64,000 bases of DNA from positions 507,501 to 571,500 of the forward strand of contig JAWDGP010000832.1 in the NCBI GenBank assembly GCA_033675545.1, given 5' to 3'. Made by a program: the position numbers and the translations under genes. The DNA comes from Elysia crispata. Lineage: Eukaryota > Mollusca > Gastropoda > Plakobranchidae. Positions 34,501-48,019 of the stretch are shown in pieces (the stretch's first letter is position 1; every line of letters starts with the position of its first letter). Below the pieces are notes generated by a model that was given only the letters and a program-made list of their open reading frames with translations, did not search any database and was not told the DNA's origin.

Positions 34501-36790
34501 GAGAAGATAGGCTTGCTTCTTTAATAGATTTAGCCTTAGAAGATTACCAGGGCAAGGACTAAACAAAACAAGAAAAATTTTAGGTAAATGTTGAGGAAAT
34601 AATTTTGTTTTATATCATTCTGATGAAAATTACTTTTATATTTACACACTGTGCCGATATTAGGGTTTTTATTTTTGAGCTGTAACAAATAGAGAGCCAG
34701 TTTTTTTAGTTTTTATTCGAGAAAGATGAAATACATAAACCAAGTTTAAAAAGACCTTGTCTCATTATGCCTGTTGAATTGAAGCTAAAATAACCATAGA
34801 ATTAAGAAACTGGCCATTCAAATTTATGGATATGCTTGGATCTTTCATAAAAATTTAAATGCGTCTGAGACAGGTGACCACTGTAGTCAGCTTTACATGT
34901 TAATATGACTTATACTCTCTGCAGAGAGTGAAGGGTAACAATACGACAGTTAGTTCATCCAAGGCAACTTGTTTTCAGTTTTGGAAATTTATTCTAAACA
35001 AAATTGAACATATTTATTTTTTATTCGTATTAAAAATGGGGCTCTAGATATATACCTAGGTATGTAAAGGATAATTAATGTCTTTTTAATAACTTTTTCT
35101 TTGGCACCAAAACTGGGCTCGGTTAAAAAAAAATTTCGTTAAGTACAGAATTTGTGTACAAGATAGAAGATAGGCAGAGACCATGTATGCGTGTGGATAG
35201 GCTAAGTAAATTAACTTTGAAAAGGGATTTAAATGGCATGATCTTCAATGTCGAAATACCTATATTTTGTAATTTCAACCAGTTTGTATTCCTGTTTTTA
35301 TTGTGTTTTGATATACTCAGTGTAAACTGGCAACATAAAATCACCTTACATCATTTTTTCCAATAATTTTTTCTTGAATTTAAACTCCCAATTTATTTAC
35401 TGGGAAAATGGTAATTTAAGCTTTTTCCATATTGGTTTTGGCTGCAATGAGGATAATAGTCACGTAATAATTTCTTTTTGGTAAAAGTAAAGGCTTCAAG
35501 CCATAATTTGTTACTATTATACTTTGCCGATATATCTAAAACGTAAACTGTGTTGTCTTGTAATTTTTTTTTAATAGTTTATCAACTAATTAACCACTCA
35601 CCTATTACACTTTTAACTTTTTATAGATGAGGATTAATAAAAATAATTTTTATCGCATTGGGAAAAACAGCCATGGTCCATTTTCCATTTGCTGATTTTA
35701 GACAATCTGGTTTATCCTGCCTCAACAGCAAGAATGTACCAAATTTGTTGAAAGCATTGAATGACTTTTTTTGCACAGGGGTTATTGGCCCTATTTTGCT
35801 CTCGGATTGACTAGAATCATCAGAAATGTAAAACGTATTCTCCCTATTTGTAAGCAACTATACCAATGATCCGTTCATTTCTTTATGAACAACTATGCTG
35901 AGACATTGTTCCATTACTGCAGATTTTTAAATGCCAATTAATTGTTTTAAGATTTTGAACAGTTCCTAATTAAACAAAAAAAAATATATGTCAAGTTATA
36001 ATTTTGTATATATATAATTTATGTATGTGTGTGTATGTATGCATCTGTAGTGTGGAAGGATCAAGGGGGTAATGAAACTTTTTTTTACAAAAAGTGCAAA
36101 AAATTGTTCCTCCCCTTCTTTTTTTTGCATTTCCTTTGTTCTTGCTGAACAGTTAGTACTGAGATTTAGTACACTAAAAATAGGGAAGATTCATGCCAGT
36201 GACAAAGTCTCGTTATTTGAGCAGCTTAAACTGTGTATTGAAAGTTTCCATAATACATGTGAAATTGTAGTAAAAACTATATTTTATAAATAAAAAAAAG
36301 AGATGGATATATATATATATACTTGTACCTTGTGGTCAAAGGGTTGAGGTTTTATCTTTTGTAACGTCATACATCAGCATCTTAATTGGTTAAGAAATAA
36401 CAGGCCTATCTTCCTTGCTATAAATTGCTACTGATATAAACTAAATGGCTCTCCTTTTATTTTTTACATATGTTTTTTAATACCTCTGCAGAAATAGTTG
36501 AATCCTTTAAGCTTAATTAGGCGTTGCTATAAGATAAGTTATATAGTCTATCTCGTATGCAGCCCCAAAAGAAGATGGGAGGGTTAAGGTTGACATCTTG
36601 GTCAAAATTTTTAATCCTTTCCATTTGTGAGATCAGACTCTTTGTAGGTGTAAAGCAAATCTCATTATGGTTCAAAAAGGGTGTTAGAATATTACAATAT
36701 CTTCTTGTTGCCCGGTGAGATTTTGTTGTTTTTGAAAGATCGTGGCTGTAAGAATTAATTATTACTTGTTTATATTGTTGACTTTTCAGA
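34501..36790. other. AT-rich stretch, no gene recognised
   Basis: No splice-bounded coding frame with a known family was seen. A short (TA)n lies at 36308-36321. Confidence 0.5.
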
Positions 36791-36802
36791 CAGGTTTTAG
36801 AT

Positions 36803-36849
36803 TATATATATATATATATATATATATAAACATTTAAAAAGACTACTGA

Positions 36850-36940
<91 letters not shown>

Positions 36941-36942
36941 GT
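36803..36942. repeat. (TA)n and (ATT)n microsatellites
   Basis: (TA)n at about 36806-36828, then (ATT)n at 36852-36941. Confidence 0.95.
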
Positions 36943-38038
36943 TTCATTTTTATTGTTGTTATGGTTTGTTAATGATTTAAGTGGTTGCTTTGTTTAATAG
37001 AAATTCAGCAACCTCATTTAAAGTTACTTGAAAACTTTTTACCACTTATTTTTAACGGATTCCCTCCCTAAATGAGCAGCAAGAAAACCAAAAATAACAT
37101 TTCAAAGCTAATGCCTTCTTGACAGCTGGCTGGAAAAAAATAAAAATGTAAATGCCTAAATTTTTATAGCACATTCATGTTTTCTAATTCTATGGAGTTC
37201 AATTTGCCTGTCTCAACATATAATTAATGAAAAAGAAAAATTCAACAAGGCATCCCTTTATCTCTTCAGTCCTTTGAAGCAAACACAATTCCCTTCTAGT
37301 CATCCAGGCTCATGTGCATTTGGCTGAATAAGCTATTGAACTCTATGTGATGACAGGGGATGGCTATCTACAAAACAGGAGCGCTTTTCTCAAATGTTTT
37401 TAAACACTGTGTTTTTTAAAAGGGTCTAAATCCATTCTTGATGCAATTCATCCCTATTTTTTTTTTTTTTAGAATAGACTCAATTTTATAAAGAAGGCAA
37501 AAAAAGTGTTTTGAGACATTTAGGTGTAAAGATTTTTTTCTAAGGCATTGGAATATGTAGTAAATTTTGAAGTACATGGGCAACAGTAATGCTTTTGTGA
37601 ACTGTTGATATATATATTCATGATTTCATACAAAGTCTTTCATGAAGTAACTTGTGTTTATATCCTTTGCCAGAACCTCTGAGTTTTTGGTTGACAATTG
37701 TAGAGAATCTTAATGTTTGACTCGAGCATCTGTAACAACAAGTAAACCTTTCTACACTATATTTAGACAGCTATTTGTAAGATAACAATTCTAAAAGCTA
37801 TTATTTTCTGTGAAAACATTCTCAGTTCTTATCATCAACTTTTGCTTTTGCCAATTTAAGATAAGTAACAGTCATATTGACATTAGGCGTACGTATCAGC
37901 TTTAAAATATTATTGTTGATGGTTACCATTTTTGTCACTACAATGAATAATAAGGCAGTACTTAATCAATCGATATCTGCTGCGACTCCAAGTGACCAAC
38001 CAGCGTTAGGGATGTAAAGCTAATATCATCAAATAATA
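36943..38038. other. AT-rich stretch, no gene recognised
   Basis: Possibly intronic to the gene suggested by the exons after 39420. A few acceptor-like sites exist (for example before 37270), without a donor or open frame to match. Confidence 0.4.
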
Positions 38039-38042
38039 TTGA
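38039..38042. repeat. Target-site duplication TTGA, left copy
   Basis: Identical to 39386-39389 on the far side of the LTR. Confidence 0.75.
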
Positions 38043-39385
38043 TGTAAGGAGGCTGGTATAATTATTTATTTGTGGCGCAGCAGTAGGTCTTTAGAATCTT
38101 TAGTATATCAATTATCAGCTTGTGGGTGGAGCCAAGTGTGCTTCTAGCTTGTTAGTAGACTTAGTTTAGTGGCGGGAAAGTAGTCTCCGCCCCTCTAGCG
38201 GTTTATTCTTTATTTCTTTAATAATTCGGAAGATACTTTGTTCTTTCATTCCTGTCCAGCTGGCCAGAGAAGCTTTTCTTCGGTCGGCTTTGGACGTACT
38301 TTGATCGGGAGATGCTAAATGTAGTTCGTAGATGTAACGATGCCTTCCGTAGATTCTATGATCTCGGTCGGGTGATGTTTTAGTTGGGGAAACGGGTTGT
38401 GCCGTTGGACGGAGTAGATTTTCCTCGGTCGGCATTGGCCCTTGTTCTAGGGACGAACTGGGAAACCAGGGAAGTCTTTGACCGAAGGCCTTGCCGACTG
38501 AGCTTGGACTATAAATTGTAGAGCTCGGAAAGACTCGTAGTCAGTATCTTTTTGGAGTATCTGGAGGCCACGTTGGAAGTGCCTATAGTATCGTTTGGAA
38601 ATTTAGGGAGAAGTTATTGTGGAGATTATTGAACTATTGTGAAACTTGTGTTGGATTATCATTTGTTTTAATTCTACGTGATTATCACCGTGACTCGGGC
38701 GCTGGCTGACTATTAGGCATTTTGTTTGGATATTTTCTATTCTGACTATTAGGCATTTTGTTTGGATATTTTCTATTCTGACTATTAGGCATTTTTATTG
38801 GACATTTGTTTAGTTCTTAGTATCTTCTGTTCTGACCATTTTATTAGTATCTTCTATTTAGTATTCTGGCCATTTTGTTTAGTATCTGATATTAGTATAA
38901 TATCCGCACTTTATCTCGAGTGTCTGCTTGGCGCTTATCATTCTGACCATTTGTTAGTACCTTTATTGCCTGATTGCTTGTCGATCATCTTTGTATTTTT
39001 TTATTTTATTCTTTGAGAACTGCTTCCATTCTTTGATTACTGAGTATTCGTGGAATAAACATATTATAGGTGGTAACTTAATTTCTTCTCTTTTGTGTTC
39101 TTCTTCGTCTGGAGTGTAGCTATTCTGTTCTTGTCAAGTCTCGACACCCACTCGTATTAGTTAGGGAACAGTGGCCTTAGTACTCCACTGATACTCAAGG
39201 ACCCAAGAGTGTGAACTCTGTAGTATTGCACGGCTGCTAGGCACGCTACCATAACCAGTTAGAGCCTGCAATTACTTAGAGTAGGAAGAAGCACTGAGCT
39301 TCTATAGGTAACTAGACTAGTGGGTCCTATTACAGTAGTGATTAAGTAAGTTAAGGGAATATCCACCCAGCTAGGTAGGGTTACA
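38043..39385 (+). mobile_element. Solo LTR of an LTR retrotransposon, 1343 bp
   Basis: The ends are TGTAA and TTACA, the standard TG...CA with a 5-bp inverted terminus, flanked by the 4-bp direct repeat TTGA. Inside are a TATA-like TATAAATTG at about 38510 and an AATAAA at about 39053, the expected promoter and poly(A) elements of an LTR in + orientation. The segment is less AT-rich than its surroundings, and no gag-pol or primer-binding site adjoins it. A 4-bp duplication suits Ty3/gypsy or BEL-type elements, but the family cannot be fixed from an LTR alone. It most likely arose by recombination between the two LTRs of a full element. Confidence 0.8.
38706..38800. repeat. 36-bp minisatellite inside the LTR
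   Basis: CTGACTATTAGGCATTTTG units start at 38706, 38742 and 38778; the third decays. Related GACCATTTTGTTTAGTAT pieces follow to about 38890. Confidence 0.93.
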
Positions 39386-39389
39386 TTGA
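39386..39389. repeat. Target-site duplication TTGA, right copy
   Basis: Matches 38039-38042. Confidence 0.75.
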
Positions 39390-39419
39390 TTCTGTCAGAA
39401 TTACTTAAAACCTTACTAG

Positions 39420-39664
39420 ACTCTTCGCTAACAATTATTTTGTTTGCATGCTACACGATGATCCCACTTACCTCTCCTGTAACCCGATTCTTTTGGCAAC
39501 ACTGCCATGGCTGTCTGACATGACACTCACCGGGGCCTACGGGAAGCTGTTTTATTCTGTTAACCTCAGAGCCATGTCTGTGTATGACCTGCTCTTTGTT
39601 TTGCTCCTGCTTGGGTATCAAGCACTGGCAAGACTGGCAGAACTGAGATGTCCTTGTGTGGTAG
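39420..39664 (+). CDS. Candidate internal exon of an unrecognised gene
   Basis: An open frame from just after an AG (418-419 of this kilobase) runs to a strong donor, GTAG|GTGAGC, leaving phase 1. The translation looks like real protein rather than random sequence: DDPTYLSCNPILLATLPWLS, then GAYGKLFYSVNLRAM, then a hydrophobic helix VYDLLFVLLLLGYQALARLA and CPCVV. The composition is less AT-rich than its flanks. The acceptor lacks a good pyrimidine tract, so the 5' edge is uncertain; an ATG at 39448 could instead be internal or a start. The helix may be membrane-spanning or a buried helical repeat. I do not recognise the family. The solo LTR ends 34 bp upstream. Confidence 0.5.
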
Positions 39665-41306
39665 GTGAGCTTTTCTGATGGTTTTACTCATTTTTTTTTA
39701 TTATGAACTCACCTGAGCGCTAGCAGTGTTCTCCAGATATTGTGCTATTTGCTTTCTGATTAAAATTTTACAGCCCTTCTATACTACAAGGCCTGGTTTT
39801 ATTCTGTTGTTTAAATGGTTGGTTTTATCATACCCTTATCATCACAATGGTTGACATGAAATTCCTAAGTGCCACAACTACAGTATTATTGTGGCCGTTT
39901 TCTCTTAGCTTTCAGCATAAAAATACACTTTAGCATGTTTGGTAAACTTAACTTTGTACAACCACATCATACTATTTACTTTTTTTTGCAGAGCCATTGG
40001 GTTTATAATAATTTCTTATCTATTTTCCAATGTTTTCTTTTTTAATTAACACAATCATATCACTATACAAGATTTTGTCAAGATGCAGGTTTTTCTATCC
40101 AGTTTGCTTGATATAATATTAGTGATGAACTCAGGTTTTTGTGTAAAACAACTATAAGAAAGAAATCTGCTACAAAAATACAACAAACAATCAAAACATG
40201 ATCGTTTTGATCTTCTACATAGCATCAAGTGTTATAATTGATAACTGATAGAACCATCTTATGAGATAGGAAGACTATTTACTGTTAAATACATTACAAA
40301 AACATATGGACTACAAATTAACGGTTGATTATTACAAAGCCCTTGTAAGAAGACAGGGTTCTTTGATAAGTTTATGCCCTGATGTTTTCGGAGAATTTGA
40401 AAGTGAGATCTGGTTTTTTCTCAAGCCGGAGTAAGTTAGATATGATCTGATGCCACTTCAGCTGTGGCTAGAATCCAAGAGCTCCCAATTGTCAACCAAG
40501 CAATCTACAGATTTTGAAACTTTTAAGAGGAAATTGTCCTCATTTGAAGTCTTTCATATTCTGGTCTTACGAAATAACAAAACATTTAATTCTTTTTAAA
40601 TGTATATTCGCTTCTTTATGGGTGGTTAGTTTTTACAGAAGAGTCAGATATGAAAGTAAGCAAAATAATGTTCAGAGTCGTTTATTCCAGTAGCAGTGGG
40701 TATTCAATTTTTGAACCCAAAGGTGAAATTGTATTCTCGGTAAAAAAAAATCATGTTGAATTACTTAATGAGAATGAAATATGAATCTTTGAAATTTTCA
40801 CATTGATGTAAAGGATAGAATCACTTTAGTATAATATCTTTTAGTGTTACTGCTGTTTTATTTGTTTGGAAGAACCATTTGAAAATAACATCTCTAAGTT
40901 CTCTTACAGTTATCTTTTGCTATATTTAACATGAAATAGTTCTTTTTTTCTGATTTTGATCCACCCGTCTTTTTAAACTTAGCAAACTTGTATATTTTTC
41001 CTTCAGATTTTCTTCTCAGTAATCTTTGTATTTCAGACTCTAATGTTAGTTCTGACATGAATCATGAATTAGACTTTTTTTTTAATTGGGTAGAAGTCTG
41101 GGTCCCATTACTCTCAGATTCTTTAAAACCACTATTGATATCACACTTTTTCTCTCTCTTTAGAATGTTACTTGTACTATACTGCAACAGCCTAGGCGTC
41201 ACTCTATTTATCCCAAAAACCTACTTTCAAGGAAAGAGAATTGCCTAGAATTTTGATGTTCACATTGGAGAAGTTGCCAGGATCCTGCAAGCTGTTCTCT
41301 TTTTAG
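39665..41306 (+). other. Putative intron region of the unrecognised gene
   Basis: The sequence is AT-rich and non-coding. Phase bookkeeping requires at least one more exon here if the exons at 39420-39664 and 41307-41350 belong together: the first leaves phase 1, the second enters with two bases owed. I could not locate it with confidence. Confidence 0.35.
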
Positions 41307-41350
41307 TGGTCACACTGCCTTAACTGTGGTTCAGTTATTCTGTCATGCAG
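41307..41350 (+). CDS. Candidate 44-bp exon of the unrecognised gene
   Basis: Bounded by an excellent acceptor (GTTCTCTTTTTAG) and donor (CAG|GTGAGT). The frame that joins correctly to the exon at 42522 reads GHTALTVVQLFCHA and then a glycine split across the next intron (G + GT). It is short, so coding evidence rests on splice sites and phase agreement. Confidence 0.45.
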
Positions 41351-42521
41351 GTGAGTCTTGCAGCACATTTATTGGAGGATTGGAGTTGCGGGATGGGATT
41401 TGTTGATAAGGAGAACGAAAGAAACACCGAGCATTAGCGGGGAGCTAGCTAGTTATGTAGCTTGATAGACAGAGATAGATAAAGAGAGGTACGGATGAAG
41501 GGGGAAGAGTCCCGTCATGTATATTCTAATATTGGTAAATTTTTTTGGAAGAGGCCGTTCCACAACTGAAATGATAAGGTGCCACGTTCATATCCATTCT
41601 TTGAACATTACTTTTATCAACCCAGCTAAAAGGAGGAAGAAAGTGCAAATTAACCAGTCTGGGTGCACTAACAGACATACCCTAGAGGCAAAGTATGCTT
41701 TGGTCTCTATTTGAATCTGCACTTTGATTGGTCAGCTTCCCAAGATCCTTAACGAGCTCCTTGTCGTCTTCACCAAGGAGCACCATAAGGAGCTGCATAA
41801 AAACTAAGTTCTCCCCAGTTTCTAGCAAACGCTGCGGCAGTTGAGGTGAGGAAATCTGTAGGAGTTCGTTACATGGTTCCTACTGATATTTACTTCAAAT
41901 TCAATCTTATCAATAATAGTATTCCTACTTAAATATTGAAGACAAAACTTTCAATGTAAATTTAATCTGTGGTTTTGTATAATTATGCAAAGCAATTTGA
42001 TACAATCATTATAACTGATGCAATGCCTTTATTAAAACAATAATTGAATGACTTCTTGCAATGCTGAGAACAACATTGAACAATATAAAAATTACAACTG
42101 AGTTATGCTACAATGACTTTTGGCAAAAAAAAACAACAACACTTGTTTGGATTGATTGGTCTTGTAATCTATTATTAATTCTTAAATCTCTTCAATATAA
42201 TCCTTTAGATTCATGCCTCCTTTTTCATGACTAAAAATTCTGCAGAGTATGTCCATGTCCCGTAAGTTTCCTAAAAAACCTTTTAGACTTTGTAAGGGGT
42301 TGTGTACATCTTACCAATAGCTGACCTTAGAAATAATGTGCAGGGTTTCTCATATTTAAATTTTATTCTAAACTTTTAGTCAAACATTGGCTGGGAAGCT
42401 AAAATAAAAGCAACTATCACAACAATAGGTCTGTATTGCTTAGCATAAATAATTTTTCTATAACTTTTCAGCAGGTAGATATTAGAAAGCAACTTATACT
42501 GTGTATAATTTTATTCTCTAG
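41351..42521 (+). other. Putative intron of the unrecognised gene
   Basis: Starts GTGAGTC and ends TTTTATTCTCTAG. A short open stretch at about 41727-41805 (LPKILNELLVVFTKEHHKEL, then a stop) looks protein-like but has no matching phase. It is noted as an alternative exon or old pseudogene piece. Confidence 0.4.
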
Positions 42522-42616
42522 GTATTCCAATCTCTGAGCCTGCTTACCCACTTCCAGAGACCTTTCGTCCTTTTCGTCATGAATGGCAATTTTTCGAAGA
42601 GATGCTGCTAACTTGA
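42522..42616 (+). CDS. Candidate terminal exon of the unrecognised gene
   Basis: After a good acceptor the exon completes a glycine codon and reads IPISEPAYPLPETFRPFRHE then WQFFEEMLLT, and stops at TGA (42614-42616). The mix of aromatic, acidic and proline residues is unlike the surrounding AT-rich DNA. Two AATAAA signals follow within 40 bp. Phase 1 entry agrees with both the exon at 41307-41350 and the donor at 39664. The family is not recognised. The gene ends here on the + strand. Confidence 0.6.
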
Positions 42617-42626
42617 TGTTGCACGA

Positions 42627-42655
42627 AATAAAGCCAAGCTGTCACTCTAAATAAA
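42627..42655 (+). terminator. Two poly(A) signals after the unrecognised gene
   Basis: AATAAA at 42627-42632 and 42650-42655, 11 and 34 bp after the stop codon. Confidence 0.5.
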
Positions 42656-45600
42656 ACCCACAGAATGCCAAAGACTATACTACATCTTTAACTTCCCTAT
42701 GCATTTTTTCTGAAATTAAATTTCAGCTGAAACAAAAATATGTATGCAGACATGATCATACAAACCATATTAAGAGTCTGTTTTCATTTTTTTCTTCTTT
42801 GATTGAAATTTTTGGTAATATATACATGTTTTCTCCCAAATTTCTTAATCTCTTATTTAAAAAATGAGCCAGTTTTTTCTATAAACGGTCTATTCTTGAA
42901 ATTTCTTTTTTTTTCTCATCAAACAAACTTACTGAACAATGATAAGATACTACGATCTAACTGCAAGGTGTTAAAATGTTTGAATAATAGTATCTTCAGT
43001 GTAAACTCATTGCCACATGTACTGAGAGACGTATCAATAAAGGTTTGCTCAAAATTTTCACAAAAGGCACTCTTGCTCTTAATGTAATTATTTTTTAAGT
43101 AGTTTTATTTTGTTATGTACGCAGGTTTTTATCATACTGTGTTGCCTTTTTCACTTCTAGCTCACATGTAAAGTCCAAGCAAATCTTTGTGTAAAAACTG
43201 AATGTTTGTATTTATTTGTTGTATTATGTAGTTCATTTTTTTTCGAAAAACTTCTTGTTTCAGTTAATTGCATAGGTTGGTTAATTGAAAAAGCATTTAC
43301 ACCTTCTTAAGCAATGAATAGATTTTTTATGTGTCAAATGTTTGGCTCAAGAAAATATAAACACATCGATCAATTGATGGAGAATATATTCTTAGTATTG
43401 ACAAAACTCTGAGATTTTATATTGGACTTTTAAAAAATACCTCAACCTTGTCAATCCTTTTTAGTCTCTAATTTTTTTTACTGTGACGTATATAAACTTT
43501 GAATAAGAAACTAAAAATATTTTATATGAGCTAAACCCTGTTAACTTTTATTATGAAGCGGGCAAAAAAGTGTTAAACCAGTGCTTCCATTTTTCTGTTG
43601 ATCAAACCAAAATTGAAAATAGCCAGAATCGAATTTGGATTCCAAAAATTTTTATGTAGATCAAATGAGAAATAGTAAGTCAATGTACTTAGAAATAAAA
43701 AAAGCACATTCTTAAGACTTGTTTTATGTCCTGCAAAATTCAGAAAGCTATAGGGTTGATAGTAAGGAAAGATTTAGATTTAGGGTCTTAATATTTCACT
43801 TTCATGGCATTTAATATCATCAAGTTTATCAGATTATATTTGAACAGTTGTGATTGAACTCTTAATTGAGTCGTTGAAAATGGTGTCGTGTTTACTTCAA
43901 AACATTGCCCAGAAGTATATGTACTAATCTTTGACTAAGATGTTATTATAGATAGAAATCTTTATTATATTTTGCTATCGTTTTAGGTTGGCAAAGTTTA
44001 CACACTTGCAGCTAATTTAACAACTGAACAGCATTGAACAATCGTTGTGCCTTATATCATATCTGTAGAAAATCTATGCTTTCTTGAAACAATTCACTAA
44101 TAACTAAGGGACATAATTTAAAATCTTTGAAGTCTCTCCAAAACTAATGGGTTATGAATTAGATGTCTTAATGTTGACTCTCAAGAACACTGTAGGAAGG
44201 GGTAATGATGATCATTTTATTTTCATGGAATTTTGTTTGACCTTCAAAGTCTAGGTGGAATAAACATTTATAAAGCAAAGCCATAAATATAATGAGTTGG
44301 CTATAAAGTGTAATAATAACAAAAAGGAAAGGTCATTCTTGACTGGCACACAACACACTGCTGAAATTATATTTTCTTAAGGGTTAGAGTAAGAGAGTAA
44401 ATTGTACAAGTAAAAATCAAGAGGGAAGCATTTCTTTATCATAGAATGCAATTATATTTAGCAAGAATGACACCAGAAGGTAAATTTTCCCCCACGTTCG
44501 AGTCACATTTAGCACAAACTACGCTAGAAACTTCGAGTCAAAAAAGACAGAAACAAAATGTATCCAATATGAATGTCTAAAAAACAATAAACTTTGATGA
44601 ATGAATTGTGTTAGGCAATGATGGAAACAGACTGCAGTATGTAAGCACTCAAATTTAATACTCTCAGTCATTCAAATAAGAAATTCCTTTAAAACACTAA
44701 AAACACTAAAAATTCCTTTTTCTTTACTTTGACTTACTACCAATAAAGATGCGGTGTTGTAAATGGTGTTCTTTGTTTTTGTAAAGTTATGACCCTCCTG
44801 CAAAGCGAGAATAATGCGAGACCAAGGGAGACAAAGAATAGAAGGATAAAAAAATTGATTAACTGCTTTTAACGTTGTAATGGAAATGCCTTCTATATGT
44901 CATAAGTGGTTTTCTGGATTTACCTGTGATTTTTAGTATTGTGAATTCCACAACAAAACTCTTTGCAAATCACCTTAGACTCTCAGAAAGCTCTTATGCT
45001 GATGAAGAGTAGAAGTAGACTGAAACATGAAAGTCAAAAATACACCAGAAATGCAGATCTATAAATGCACCCACACTGAACTTGTCTTAAATTTGTGAGT
45101 AGTTACCCTGAACGACTGAGACATTAAGATAAGAGCTGATGCTGGAAAAGCTGTAAATTTTATTTTCTACTGAGGCTCCCAATGAAACTTAATTCAGGAT
45201 GGAGGTGAAACAATAAAAGTTGTCCAACAGCCATCAGGTCTTATCAGCGAGTGATTGGTTGGAAAGTTGATCACACTGTGCATGTCTTTGTAGTTAGTTT
45301 TTTTTTTTTTTTCATCATTGTAAACACCTCTTCCTACTATTTATATGTCGTGCGCAAATTAATTTTACGTTACATAGCGATCAATAATGAACCAGACATA
45401 GTATACTATCTGTTATTATGTTTCGTATCATCATCATATGTAGATTAGTGGGAAGGAAAGTTGAAAGATATATATATATATATATATATATATATTACAA
45501 CTCAAACGAAATTATGACAGAGGAATAATATTATATAATCAGATAACTATAGAAGTCAGGCCAGTATGTGTATTCAGTACCAATGTACTAAAATCCAAGC

Positions 45601-47576
45601 CTGGTTTCATCACCTTCCTGGCATCCATCTAGGCTGAGACTTCGCATTACAGACAGTCACTGTGGACCACTGATACCCATGATGAGATTACCAGTTTTAC
45701 CAAGTTTTGGTTTTATTCGTAAATCGAGTTTTCAGCCTATATTTTCAGCAGTGCAACGAAACAAAGTTTTCTTACTTGGCTTTTTAACAGAGTAAAAACC
45801 AGTGCTGTTCTGTATTAAAAAGTGCAGTTTAAAGCTTTTTATTTTTTTTGGCTACATGATTGTTGTAATAATTTTTTTCTATAAGATCCGCACAAAATAG
45901 TTAAATTTCCAAAATACATAAAGAAAGTTTTATTGTTCTGTGAATTTTATCCTTACAGTGTTATAATCACATATGGGATAGGTCAAGTTTGCAGAAACAG
46001 CATGACTTTCAAACTTTTATCACCAAGTTTTCTTCTTGTTATTATAATTTTTTTTCAAGTATTACTTTGCATATCGCCACTTGACATATTAAAAAAAATA
46101 TATGAAAGTTAAATCAGAAAACTGCATTCTTTTGAAATCATTATTCAATACATTTAGGCTACTCTTATTTTGTTCAGCCTGCTGCCTTCTCGTTATAGAA
46201 CGCTTAACATTCAACTCTTAAAAACGTATGTAGACTCTGTTTACCAACACCTTACAACGACTCGTACACTCTCATGTCACAATAAATCTGTCATTGAATC
46301 CTGGAGACTTTTGGAATCGGCAAAAAAAAAAAAGAAAGAAAAAAAAAATACACAAGAAACCTTTCGTAAAAAACATTTTAACCATTTCAGATTATATTGC
46401 TGATAAGAATTCTTGAACGCAACATATAACGTTAATTACTTATTCGACGCGTTATGCCTATACAGTATTAATTTGCATATCATTTCGAAGGTTATTGATA
46501 GATAATTATATTGTTTAGATCAATAAAAGCAAAAGTAAAGAAGAGAGAAACATTGGTTTTTTCTTAGAGCTTAAGTAAGGCCTTTCGTATGAGGTCTGCT
46601 TATCTCGGGTGCATGAGCCTTGATTACATTCAAATTTAGATAATTATTATCTGTATCATTAATGTCTTATCAATGTTTTGTAAATGAGTAGTGTATTTAT
46701 TTGTTAACGTGTAGACTCTTTAAAACATTTATGGTTCTAATAATTATCAAGAAGGATTACAAGGATAAGCAGAGATATTTTTAACGTACTTGCGAGAGAA
46801 TTATTTCCCTTGAAGAATGAGTTTTTAGGGGTTTCCATGAAATGTTAATTATGCATCTCTGAACTTACTCAACTCACTTTAAATTTTAATTCTATAGTAA
46901 TCTTGAAATAGTGAAAGCTCAAGTCATCCTGGAAACCGATGCAATACTGCCTTCAAACATTCAGTCATTTGAGAAATTCAGTGTATAAAAGAGAAGTCTG
47001 TTGAAAGAGCGATTGATTTTTAATATTTTTTAATGAATAATGTTTCCGAAAAATAAAAGAAGCAAAAACAACAACAAAACCGTAGAAATGCCAAAAGTAA
47101 AAAAAAATGTCATTGGTAAATCCTCTTGGATTTACATGTTATGTTTGATCAAAGTCGCACAATTTCTAAATCCGTCTTTACAATACCGGTAATATAACAA
47201 TTGTTTTATTTTAATTGCTATGAGCTTCAATAATAGTTTAATAAAGTGGACTTCATCAACCTTGTTGAACAGGGAACAAGACAATTTCAGGGTTTTTAAA
47301 ATCTACATGAATTTCTTTTAAATAAACATATCTAGATCTATCCAGATCTACTCTTTATTTGGTATGAGCATAAAAATAAGTTAAATTTAGTTTAGATTCT
47401 TTTAAAAAAATGTCATGAGTTAACATTATCAAAATTAATCTAGACAGAATATAAGCTAATTTTAAAATGCAATTAAAGTCACGTACAATGCCTTAGATAA
47501 AACAAACATTTTTTTTTAAATGTAGAAGATTTTTTTACATAATATGTTTTTCAGCTAAGGTTTAACAATTGTAGTA
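42656..47576. other. Long AT-rich stretch, no gene recognised
   Basis: A short (TA)n lies at 45467-45494. Occasional 60-95-codon frames lack family motifs and splice context. Nothing else is supported. Confidence 0.5.
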
Positions 47577-47809
<233 letters not shown>

Positions 47810-47919
47810 TTGATTTTCTTAAGAAAGATTCCTACCGGAAAGTAATAATAAACGTGTTAGAGATATTTTTTTTTCTTTTGCCTTTTTCTGCAGGGTGCCG
47901 ATAAGTTACTCAGTTATGG

Positions 47920-48019
47920 ACGGACGATATTTGTTACGATTTGATTTTTTAAATGGTTTACCAACTCTTTCGAAAGCTTGATGCTACAACTACCACTGCT
48001 ATTCCTAAATCAATTGCAA
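47920..48019 (+). repeat. Left arm of a ~100-bp inverted repeat
   Basis: Starts ACGGACGATATTTGTTACGA, includes ACCAACTCTTTCGAAAGCTT and ends AAATCAATTGCAA. Its reverse complement lies at 48994-49094 with only a few differences. Confidence 0.92.

Noticed and set aside
38166..38435. 89-codon minus-strand frame
   Set aside because: Lies entirely inside the solo LTR, antisense to its TATA-like box and poly(A) signal.
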